Shown here: in pieces, positions 1 through 12,600 of the stretch
Layout of the letters: every line of letters begins with the position of its first letter
Numbering within the stretch: position 1 is the first letter of the stretch
Assembly: GCA_007844125.1 (NCBI GenBank)
Contig: CM017561.1
Location: forward strand, 33,565,406 to 33,629,405
Origin: Sinonovacula constricta
Taxonomy: Eukaryota; Mollusca; Bivalvia; Cardiida; Solecurtidae
Length of the DNA: 64,000 nucleotides
Reading direction: 5' to 3'
Program-made: the position numbers and the translations under genes
The notes under the pieces: model-generated
Databases searched by the model: none
What the model was told of the DNA's origin: nothing
Seen by the model: only the letters and a program-made list of their open reading frames with translations

Positions 1-765
1 CTAGTTTAAAAATCTGTAAGTTTTTATGTATTAAGCTAAGTTAGTGGAAATTTTGTGAATTAGTGCAACCATGTCAATTCTTCAAACAGCTGTTGTCGGC
101 ATTTTTCTGTCTACATTGCAATATCTACATTCAACTCTGGTCAAGTAACGATGGATCTTTTGTCATAACAATAATATATTCTGACAATGAATAGCTTACA
201 GAATTAGCATGAACATGAATTCGTCTAGCTGGAATATCTCGAAATCATAACACACAGCATATTACAGTTGACTTAACGATCAATAATATAGTCTAACTCT
301 AAGACATTATATATTTTTGTCAGCAATATAAAACAGACTTAATTAGAGCACGAACGTTAAACAGAAACGTGACCGCCAGTTTATTGCGACGATACAACAC
401 AACTCCTTTCCAATAACAACGTAATAGGTATTCCTAAGCTTTATTCGAAGGTTAAAGGATATAAGACAGTTTGAATTCACTGTTTATTAAATATTATATT
501 GAAACGATAGTTGTTACAGTAGAAACGTGACGGGATACTTATGTTTTATATTTCTCGTAGACATGCGATAATCATAAGCTGATTTCTATTGAATAGTTCT
601 ATATTAACAGTAAGCTTGTGTCTAGCGTGGATTTTATTTTAACAAATTAATTTCTCTATATCTAAGGCATTATACTGAACTACAATAAGAAACATTGCAA
701 TTTTCATGACCAAAGCCACTGGCCTTTCGTTATATGATTCTTAACAACACCATGCTTCCTTACAG

Positions 766-2043
766 GTTACTATTCTCACATTTCTACACTGGCTGATGTA
801 CAGGAAAATGTCCAGGTACGGTTCATATATATATATAACAACATCCCTTTAATATGTGTATTCATTTTTCTGTAAACATGAGACAAATGTTAATTTTTAT
901 ACAAATCATTTAGTCTCAAGTAGATTATTAGTGGTTCGAAGTTAGCGGTCTCCGCTAAAATTGGATTTTTGTGTAATAATGATGACAATTGCGATTATGG
1001 TGAAGACGATGAAAATGACGATGATGATGATGATGGTGATGGTGATGATGATGATGATGATGATGACTATTTTCAATATTATTTCAGAACTACATTAAGG
1101 TGATCAGCCGCCCCATGGTGATGGAACGCTACCACAACCTGATATGGACCTCGGTCTACCTAGATCACCTGACAGAGCTGGACCGCTCAGAGGTAGCACA
1201 CAGTGTTTGAGTTTTTCATATAAAGTAAAAAACCCAGTTATATTTACATAAATAAGATACCATGCCATTATACATGTAGCCCTATTGATCCGTTAACACA
1301 GTCGTTTTGTTACTTTTTACTATGCTGATTTAGGGCAAAATATAAATCGCGTTAAAAAGCGATAAAACAATTGATATTCATATAACGTTTTTAAGTTCAC
1401 TTTGTGTGATAACAATGCCAGCTGTTCTTGAAGTAACCAAATACCAATGTTGAACAACACATGGGTAGCTTGAATATGTTCAAAATTGTTTTAACACGCT
1501 TTATTCAGTGGTTTAATTTTCCTTGCAAATAAACTTTATTTAAAAAAAAACAACACACTATTTAAGTTAGATTTTTTAATTTTTGTTTTTGTTTTTACGG
1601 TTAAGTCAAGAGAAAAATCAATATAAAACAATTTATTCCGCGTTCTCTTCATTCGTTTTCAATGACATTTCCTTTCTTTCTTCTAATTCCTCCTCATTTC
1701 CTGAACCAACAGAGATGAAATTCAAATTAAAAAGAAAAACGAACCAAGAATGCTATATTCACCAAGCCTCCACTGGTTGCTAATACTTAGGTAGAAATCT
1801 AACCATCATACATAATGCATGTTTGGGAGAGGATAATCTACATAATAAGCTGCTGCATAAAAAATGCGCATTTCTGTCATTTTAATGTGATTTGGTCTTC
1901 TGTAGAATAATATATACAGTGAGGTTATTATACGTCTCACACCACTTCTTGAGTTAACCTTACTCTATAACTGTTTGTATCTCCAGGGACTTCGGTTTAT
2001 GACATCTGTTGCTATACCAGTGTTTGACAGGAAAAATGAAACA
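766..2043 (+). CDS. CACNA2D: CACNA2D exons 1-3 of window: VWA-to-Cache linker
   Basis: Exon 766-815 (acceptor tacag, donor gtacgg) gives YYSHISTLADVQENVQ, the segment after the VWA domain in this family; its first two bases complete a codon from an upstream exon. Exon 1088-1192 (ttcag / gtagca) is phase 0 at both ends and gives NYIKVISRPMVMERYH followed by NLIWTSVYLDHLTELD, the start of the first Cache repeat. Exon 1987-2043 (ctccag / gtgagt) gives GLRFMTSVAIPVFDRKNET, a Cache beta-strand segment. The intron before 1088 ends with a GAT-repeat tract only about 20 bp from the acceptor. Confidence 0.9.
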
Positions 2044-5000
2044 GTGAGTAATCAATCTCCTTTTTCTTATAGTTAAATACGAAACCTAAAGCGAACTTTA
2101 TTTCAAAATTTTGCATTAATTGCACAATATGAAGACGGTGTTTATTGGAATCACATCTCTTTAGATTCGTTGTTATTTCATTACAGTTGTTTCTAAAAGC
2201 AATATAAACATGTATCAGTAGGAATTAATGGAATTATTTTCATTCTGTCTGCAGACTTCTTCCCACTGATATTAGCGGTTTATTCCAGTTTAAAGGAATT
2301 TGTACCGAGTTGATATTAAGAAATAAACAATGGAATTTGATATATACCGCTAGTCGATATAAAAGCACAAGTACTTTAATAAAAATCGTAATATGGAAAC
2401 GGGAGTATTTGTGTTTAAATTCCATATGTTTTTATTTAAATTCACATGCTGTTTTACAAATATCATTTCAAAACGGTTTTGTTTGATATTTATAATAATG
2501 CAACAATAAAATACACACAACGTTCCAATATTTTTTTCTCATATGAATTTATGTCACATTTTTATCCTACACCGACTCATATTAGCGCAAAAGGAATGTC
2601 TCTGTGTATCTTATATGAGCATTAGTGGATGCCAATCGACGTCCGCTCATGTAGATATCACATGTTAATCATCGCTGATCCAACTAGAATATGTCCGATC
2701 AGGATATTCGCTTTCTACAACCGTCTCTGTCGCAACATACATGTACTGCCTTTTTGCAGTATATAAATATATACAATGATAACATGTATGACGATCAGAT
2801 TGTTTTAGGATAAGCTGAGTGTAGCTTCATTCACCTGCAAGTGAGTAAATGTAGGGTCTTGTTATAGCTTTGATTATTCTTTCTTTGATCTGTTTTTCTA
2901 AATGTAATGTGTTCCTATATATGGCAGTTTGAGGACGGCAATCCGTTCCTGTAAATATTCTAAATTGAATGCATTCCTACGTATAGCAATTTGAGGACGG
3001 CAATCCGTTCCTGTAAATATTCTAAATTGAATGTGTTCTTATATATAGTAGTTTGAGGACGACAATCTGTGTATGGAATTTAATCCTATTTATGGCAGTT
3101 TGATGAAGGCAATCTGTCTGTTCCTATATATACATGTATTCTAAATGGAATTTAATCCTATTTATGGCAGTTTGAGGACGGCTATCTGTGTATTCCTGTA
3201 AATATTTTAAATGGAATTTAATCCTATTTATAGCAGTTTGAGGACGGCAATCTGTCTGTTTCTGTAAATATTTTAAATGGAATTTAATCCTATTTATGGC
3301 AGTTTGAGGACGGCAATCTGTATGTTTCTGTAAATATTTTAAATGGAATTTAATCCTATATATCGCAGTTTGAGGACGGCAATCTGTTTGTTCCTATATA
3401 TATTCTAAATGAAATGTGGTCCTATATATCGCAGTTTGAGAACGGCAATCTGTTTGTTCCTATATATATTCTAAATGAAATTATTCCTATATATCGCAGT
3501 TTGAGAACGGCAATCTGTTTGTTCCTATATATATTCTAAATGAAATGTGTTCCTATATATCGCAGTTTGAGGACGGCAATCTGTTTGTTCCTATATATAT
3601 TCTAAATGAAATGTGTTCCTATATATCGCAGTTTGAGGACGGCAATCTGTTTGTTCCTATATATATTCTAAATGAAATGTGTTCCTATATATCGCAGTTT
3701 GAGGACGGCAATCTGTTTGTTCCTATATATATTCTAAATGAAATGTGTTCCTATATATCGCAGTTTGAGGACGGCAATCTGTTTGTTCCTATATATATTC
3801 TAAATGAAATGTGTTCCTATATATCGCAGTTTGAGGACGGCAATCTGCTAGGGGTAATCGGTACAGATATTCCCATTGAGCTTTTGAAGCAGTTAGCTCC
3901 TGCACATAAGGTAATGTCGCAGTATGTTGTAAGAAGTGTTTAATGTCACATACACACTGATAACACCTTTTTCCAGATTGTCAACAATCGCACTATTGTA
4001 GGTTTTAATTGTAGTTCTAAAATTAATTATTTGATACATTTTAGCAAAGCAAAGTAAAAAGAAGCACAGACTGAAGTGATAAGTGAACACCATTTTACAT
4101 TAAAGTACAAGCTTTTACCATGTCGTGGTTTTAAAGCTTCAAATGGTCATTTTGTAATCATTGAAATGGCTTGTAATAACAACATAATAATATGCTTCAA
4201 ATATGTTTCAATTTATGGTTTACATAACACATTTAGAGCTTTATCTTCGAGTAAATATTTTATTATAAGGTTTACAATGTAATAGTGATACTGTTGTTTA
4301 TTTATGTTTGCATTCCTTTACAGCTTGGAGTAAATGGGTTCGCTTTTATGATCAACCATAACGGCTACGTGCTGTTTCATCCAGGCTTCAGGCCGTTTCA
4401 CACTAAACTCAAGGTAAATTATATTATCATTCATTATGGGTCAATAGTGTGCAAAACATGCATAATCATGCCTTTGGGAAGGTGGGGGATGTGTTTACGA
4501 TAAACTTAACATTTGCACAATATATTTGTTGATGTTCCAAAAAAACAAAAATGAGGATATCTTGATGTGTTTTACACGAGTATTCACGAAGTCGGCCATT
4601 TTAAACTGGCGGCCGTATAAAGCTGCTATATTCAAATATAATGTATTTGAATTGCCAGAACAGTAATTTTCTTCTTGAAAGACTAACATTGAATGTAAAA
4701 AGAATGACTTATATAAAAACAAGAAATAATATGATTTAAAAAAATGCATGCACATATACAAATAAACAGTCTGCTTAAGCAGTGATATGATGTGTTATTA
4801 GATATTGTAAACATTTGCTGTGATAACATTCTTTAACCATCGATAAAAGCAATACTGTTTTATATTTATACTGTCTATTGTGAAAATGACTTTAATGTAT
4901 TTTCGGTTCGCATTTAAAATAATACAATATCAATAAGTAAATTTGTTGTTATGAGCTATTTTGTGACATTTCTTGTCACCATCGCTCATTTGATTGTGTA

Positions 5001-6660
5001 AGCATGCATTATAGCACAAACATTTGAAATGGCGTTTTTAAAATCACTAGACATTTATTGGCGACAGTCAATATAAAATTTATACTTATCCAGTATCCCC
5101 GCGTATCTAAAGGAAAATTACTGACAAGTTAATAATACATAATATGTATCGTCACCGTTGTATGCAATACCCCTATATGTTACCAGAAAAATAGTTATAT
5201 TCGTATTATTTATTTTGATATCAATGCAATATAACACTTTAAAGATACAACCGTAAAATCTAATCATTAATCTGGCCTTTCCCTCATTTGGCATGGAATC
5301 AAACGACAAACTTTGAGGTTACCTTTGTCAAAATTATATCAAAATTATTTCAAAAGATTAGAATAATTCGCTTGTTTTAGAAAGACTCCAATGAGACCTA
5401 AGCCATGTTATATGAAAATAAAATATAACTTCACCTTGTAATACAACGTAGATAGCATCATATTATTATTCGGAACTAAATAACCTTTACACGTCAAATG
5501 ATTTATGTAATTTCTTTTTAGTTGGACACTAGGGAATATAGATATATTTTCTGAGTAAATAAGTAGTAGCAATGGAGGCAAAGCCGATAATGGGATGCGA
5601 AATGGGTTTTAAAAATAAACATATTTTGAATTGTGTTCTGCATAGATTAAACAAAATATTTGCGTTCTGTCTTGTTCTGGTAAGTAAAGTATTTATTTTA
5701 TTTGGACATCGTCACAGGTGACAATACTACTTTGCTGCTGTTTTGTTAATAATATTGGTCTTACACCTAAACGTGTATTTTTCATTTGTTAAAAATATTT
5801 GTTTCGAAGTAATTAGATTATCTGACCTCTGCAACGTAATAATAACAGTTTTTATATCCTTGAAGCTTGTTCAAAATGATAGGGCTCTCCGAACATTGTT
5901 ACTACAGGTTAGTCAGCTTTGCTTTAGGGGGCTGTATGACAAACATAATGGTTCTAACACATTTCTAGCTACCTTAACATAGCGATGTGAGACAAGAAAT
6001 GTTGTTAAATAATGAAGCAAGCGGGATAAGTATCACTATTAACGTTCTGTTTTTGATATTTCAATAATTTAGTTATTTAGACAGGAATATAAGAAGTGGT
6101 CTTGTTTGCAGATCAATGTGATCAAATTGGCTGTTTATTTCAGCAGGGTTATTATGATGAATTAGAAGTATAGATAATGGTTTGTGATTTTCAAAAATCA
6201 TGTTTAGTTATGTAATATGTAATTTGACATGTTAAAGGATGATGACGAGGAAGACATACTACACCCCTATTATAATAACGTGGATCTCATGGATGTCATG
6301 TTGCCAGACAAAAATATACAGGAGTTTGAAACGGTATGCTTAAATGCTTTTTATTTATAGTATGTTGTAGTATATATGTTGCATCATTACGTTTACAGCT
6401 GTTCACGTGTCATATTTTCTATTCATCTGTATTCTCATAATTTATTTTAAATAACACCCATTTCTGTCTTCATCGTGTTGACAATTTTGTGTTCTCATTT
6501 CCTCTCTGGCTTATGAATCGATCTCCGTTTTATGAACTATTTCCGTTAGTGTGTAGGTCAGTGTGTGTTGTAATATTATAAGAAAAATCTGCATTTTTAT
6601 TTTTATTTGTCAATTACTACATCACACACACACACACACACACTCACACACACACACACA

Positions 6661-6692
<32 letters not shown>

Positions 6693-9600
6693 CAACGACA
6701 TTTAGCTTTCCGAATAAAATGATCACTAAAATATCTCCTGACATTTTGTCTCGTGAACGTTTTATTACTTTTAACAAGTAAACTTTGCAATGTATGTGTT
6801 AGACAGTTAGTATTGTAGTGATTTCTTGCTTTCAATTAAAAAAATACATTTTACAGAATCTCTTACTGATTATATAAATGGTTTACTATGTGTTATAAAT
6901 AAAAATAAAACACCTTTTATCCCCTTACTTAAGAAATGCAAATTACAAGAAATATATGGCTTATATATTAATGGTTTGATAATATTTTATATTACGTCAG
7001 ATGTAAAATAATTCTTTAAAAGTCTATATTCTCAGTTTCGTCTAATAATTGTTTTGTCTAAAGTATTGGTGAAGTATTGGTGAAGACATTAGCCGATTTT
7101 GCAAGTTTCTATTAAAATATAACAATACTACCTATGTAATTGTTACGTTTTATACGCATTTTTTTACAAAGAAAAGCATTTTCATTCGAAAGGTAACTCT
7201 AAATGTAAATGAAGTTTAATTTTTAGGTAACTGCCTTTTACTACGAAGACGTATCGATTTAATAGATGTTTCATTTTGTCCATAAAGATAAAAAGAGTAC
7301 ATCTGTGACAGAAGAGATTTCAAATATAAACTTTTGGTAGACAAAGAGTGAAATTCAGCGGCGGTTTCATATCTTAAAATGGATCAGGTGTTATTATTAG
7401 ACATCGAAAGGCAAGCGTCCGACTATTGTAAGTTTCAAAGAAACGCTTCATTGTACTAAAATACACAGTGACAAGCTTTATCGCAATACCTTAACAAATA
7501 GAAATGAGATCTAAAACCCCCTTTTTAAATAACATTAAAGTCATACTATCCAAGGAAAGCAGTGATGAAATAGAAGACCGACAAGCACAAAATCGATTGA
7601 TTATAATCCAACTGAACTGATAAGCAACAGTTGTGACAAGTAAAAATCTTTAAATGTGTTATGCTACAACCATTTTCGCAATATATAATGTAAATACATA
7701 AACAAGCATGCATCGAGACTCGGTGGGGAGGTCATCAGAGCACGAATTAGGAACAAGTATTGTTTTTAAACCGCATACTATTTAAACTGTTTCGGATAGG
7801 GTAAAACAACGTGACATTAAGGATATTAAGGCTTAAATGGAACCTTAATCATTTTCATATGCATTTGGCTATTAAGGTAAAAAAAGCATTGTAATCAACT
7901 TTGTCAATATTCGCAACTCTTCGCCACCCTTAGTACCAATCGGAACTCCTCGGGTTATTCCGTCCTCGGGACAATTATCCCTCGGATGTATCTGGTGCAA
8001 TCATACTTAATGAAATCACGATCGTTTTTGATCGCCGAAGGTCGGAAGAAGAATATGCCTTAAATTTAGTTCCCACAAAACATGAACAATAGCATCTTTT
8101 GACAGCTGCATGTCTGCTGCGGTAAATGTAACCTAGATGATTTAAAATTGAAGCCGCCACAAATTGAAGTTTTACAGGCTTCATACTGTAGTGAGCTGTC
8201 ATCCGAGCTGCCATCTTTGTTTTGACGTCTGTAACAAAAGCAGTCCCATTTAGGGAAATAGCCGAGGTGATCCGACTACCTACATACATCCGAGAGATGA
8301 TTTGTGAAATTATCTGAGGTGTTTCAATTGCTTTAGCACCTACGAATTACGCCGGAAGAGGCCGAACTTTAACTCCAACTATTACTTTTTTTAGATACAC
8401 CAGCTGGTACTTTTTCGAAAACGTGACGTCATTCTAGATTTCAACATGGCGGTTCACTGATACAAATTATTGATAAGGACAAAAATGACCATTATTATTA
8501 GGGGGTAGAGTTGTAAAAATGATTAAATTAACTGTTGAAACAAAGATTCACCTTCCTAAATTCCATGTTTTATTACATTAAACACTGTAAATATATGTGC
8601 TAGTTAATGTGTATTTTCATATATATTTAAACAAAGCAATGTTACACCTAATCGTGTTATTATTACGCAACAGCAAGCAAGGGGTCAGTGTACTTAAACA
8701 TGATTATCTTGAGTTATAGATGGTTAAATATTGTAATTTTTCAGTTATAAGTGTCTCATTTCATACTTATTACAAATACATGAACATAAATAACAAAACT
8801 GAATAGTCCCTATTACAGTTTCATTACCTTAAACAAGATACATTTTACATTACACATCTTAAGCCCACATAATGCTCTCTTAATTTGGTGCCTATAGAAA
8901 AGCATTAATTTCTCTGAGACCGGGTTTTTAGTGCATTTTATACTAAAATCCACTGCTGCACACCACGTTAATGACACTTTCATGTCCATTTAGCGAGTTT
9001 TATCTGTAAAATCTAATGAATTGTCTTTGCATTGTTTCTTTATCAACCGGGAACATATGGAAATGACAAATTTAACGTTATGTGTTTGACTTTAAAAGAG
9101 TTGAATTTATACTGCTCGTTTCATGTTTAAACGGGGCTTTACCTAAATCTTCAGACACATAATTCTAAACTACTTTTAGAAATATCCTGACAAATCAACA
9201 CAAGGAGTCAAAGTCGTGACATATTTCTAGAACTAGTTAATGGTGACATTTGATAAAATGTTGTACCGTCATTTGAAACGAAAATGTATGCATTTCTACA
9301 ACACGAAGTAGAAAATAACTTTTGTAGAAAAATAAAATTGTACTTGAAAATCATCCAAAACTAACGATTATCTTGATTTCATATTTTAAAATTGGTTAAA
9401 AATACCAACACAAGTGATTAGATGTTAGTTATGTACGAACAGTAAACAAGACATTTGACTGTGTAATTTAATATAGTATTTAATGTAGGTTGGCTTATGC
9501 ACTGTTAAACTGTTTTCACCATTGTTTGAATGTATGTATGGGCGTGTATTTATGAGAATATATGCATGAATGTACGTATGAATGTATGTATCTATGTACG

Positions 9601-12600
9601 TACGTAGGTATGTACGTATGTAAGTATGGATGTATATATTTCTCTTTATAATGGCGCACGCAATCCTATCACAAAAACAAAAGTTAAAAAAAACACCAAC
9701 ATAAAGATTTCCGCAATTTTGATAAAATTGCAACAGTATACGACAATAACCACAAACAATAAACACATTTTCTGGTACTGACGAAATCTGCATAACCAAT
9801 ATGTCGTCCAGATAATAAATAAAAAAAACAACCATGTGATACATGTACATCCTTAAATCAGTCTGGCTTTATTAGAGGCGTACTTCGGGACAACCGATAT
9901 ATGGATCAAAGCGTTTATAGCGACTTATTCTAGTCGCAGACTCATTACCATTATCGGACCTGATTTGTTTTATAGTCTAATTACACATGCCCATGCAGTG
10001 CATTCGCATCCAGACATAAAGTTCCCACAATAACAATGTGTAATTCAAAATGAAATTTAAATGAGCTATTTTTGTATTAATTTGCTGTTCATTTTGCATT
10101 TATTGTATTTTTGTTGTGAGTGATAATTTCTATCACAAAACGTGATTCATTTATGAAAAGTACAACGTCGTTGTAAAAGCTTATTTAGAAATGGTTGCAT
10201 TTGGAAAGTAATAATCGTTGCTTAATTAGAATAATTCAGGTAAGACATATCTGTATGACACTTATATATCTTTCCTTAGTGAAACCATTGTCCGGATGCT
10301 ATACTTCATAGTTTGAAATGTTGTTCTAATGATCAATTTCTTCAACGTTTGTCATTTGTTTCATTTGATATCATTGAAGCTTAGGCGACATACATTTTAT
10401 ATAATTTCTCGTTTTCAGTTCCGACAGCACATATTGTCGGCCAATTCTGGAAGCAAGGAACTCTATGTCCTGACCCACTATGATAAAATGGTAGATAACT
10501 TACCTTATAAATGTTGTATGCAATATCATGTTCACGACTTTAAACATTAAGGTAATAGTCTATAGAATTAAATGAATGTTCACTTTAATAGCATATATGT
10601 CTTAAAGAAGTCCGAATGCTAAAAACAAGCAATTTCCGTTAGCACAAAACAGTATGTATCTTACTGTCTTAAATTATTAAAACACTGTATATATTTAAAG
10701 ACAATTCATGTTGCATCCAATACTTATTTGACCGGTTTTAAGCCGTATTCTTTTAGTATATACGGTTTACTTTTTTTTTTTAAAAAAAAAACGTATACGT
10801 TGTACGCAAGTGGAATTAGGAATGTATAATGTGTAATTGTTGCAGTTTAAAATGTATAAGTTCAGTTGCGAAATAGAAGTCGATATGTTTCCTTATAATA
10901 TTTTAAAAGTGTGTTTATACCATGCATATTAGAAAAAAAAGGTTCTCCTTCATTTTACAGAGACGCATGACAAGAAGAAGGTACTTCATCTACTTCAGAA
11001 AGATGACAAACAGCTCGTTCAGGTTATACTTAAGTTCTATCATAGGTTTCCTTTAAATTATATTTTTATCCTATCAGCCATTGTACGGACATATTTATCA
11101 TACAAAACTTTACAAATACATAATTTTTATCTTGCAAGGATTATATACGCGTGTAAACGGTCTGAATAATTATTGCAAAATCAGTATACGTTGATAGTGT
11201 ATAATGTAAATGCTTTTCTGCATTTGGTTAAAACATAAAACAAAACATTTCTCGGTGACATTAGTGATACATATCGGTTGAACAGATTATATTTTTATTG
11301 ATATTCCAGACTCGGTATTGTGCTGCCTCCGACGAGTTTGAGCAAGGTCACCATTCCAGACATGTTACGTGGTGAGTTTTTTGGTGAAATTTTCTTGGCA
11401 TTTAGTGAGAAGACGTTTGTATGTTTTGTAGATTATCAAAATGGCTGTCTTTGCCTCTCATATGTACGTGTATGTTTGATGCTTTAAACACCACATAGTT
11501 TAAATCATTCTGTCATAGTCGGCTATATAATAAATTAACTTGATAAGTTCCTTTGAGTATAAGGACATTTATAACAATTTAAAAAACAACAACACTCGAC
11601 CAAGGATTGAAAATACATTGTTAAATTCATAAATGAAAAGCACATCGACCTCTCACTGTACATGTATTTTTCTTTCGATCTGGATTATTCTACCGACTAT
11701 GTAAAAAAACACACTTAATTTTGTACATTTCCGGACTTGATGTGGAAAGTCCTAGCCTTAAAAACCTTTAAAGGCTATTTGGTGCAGGTACCTATAAAGC
11801 CTTGTCCGTTTAAAGAAGCAATATTAGTTTAAAATCAAAGCTTCGATTATGGCGAACCTTCAGGACGTATTCATATTAATATGTTTTGGATTTACATGCC
11901 TGTGGATATTGCTGCCTAGAGTTATCATTTTAAACAATATCAAATCTTAGGTAAAAAGATATCCTAAATCCACACTAAGTTGTTTTATACTCGTTTGTCT
12001 TATCAGTTACTTGTAGTTAAATTATTATATCATTTTATGGGGTCTGGTTTGATTATTTTAGATCTTGCGGAGAAATGTCTTCAAGAAAATGTCGACAATG
12101 AAATTGCGCCATGGTAAGGTGAAACACATTTCAGTAGTTAAATAATATTTTTAAAGACTTAGATTCATGTTCAAACATACCTGATAAATAAACTAGTTGA
12201 ATGAGTTGGTTTTATTTTGCAAGTTGTCAGTGACATATTCCACGTTCAACAATTTCAAATTAATAAAGATGTGTACATTTTCAAAAGTCAGCAAATCATT
12301 TTTTTCATTTTATATTTGAATAAAAAGACATTGCTTTCTTACTTACACACTTAGTAGCAAAATATTTTGTTTACAAAACTAGATATTGTTTGTTTTGCTT
12401 GTTGGGTCGTCCCACCAATATTATTTCAGTTAACTGGAGACGGTGTCCACTTGAAGCAGATACAGTGCTGCCTTCACTGTGCATGGCATGCCGTGAACAC
12501 CTGGCATGATACCACTACCAGTCCTATTAGCCTGACACCGGGCAAACCAATCGTGAAACTGCCTTCATATTTGCATGAGCGTTAGCAAGGGAGTTATACC

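Noticed and set aside
3545..3943. A stand-alone 132-residue protein with 22-residue repeats
   Set aside because: The frame is the in-frame intronic minisatellite running into CACNA2D exon 4; no promoter or independent gene context. Kept only as a splicing hypothesis.
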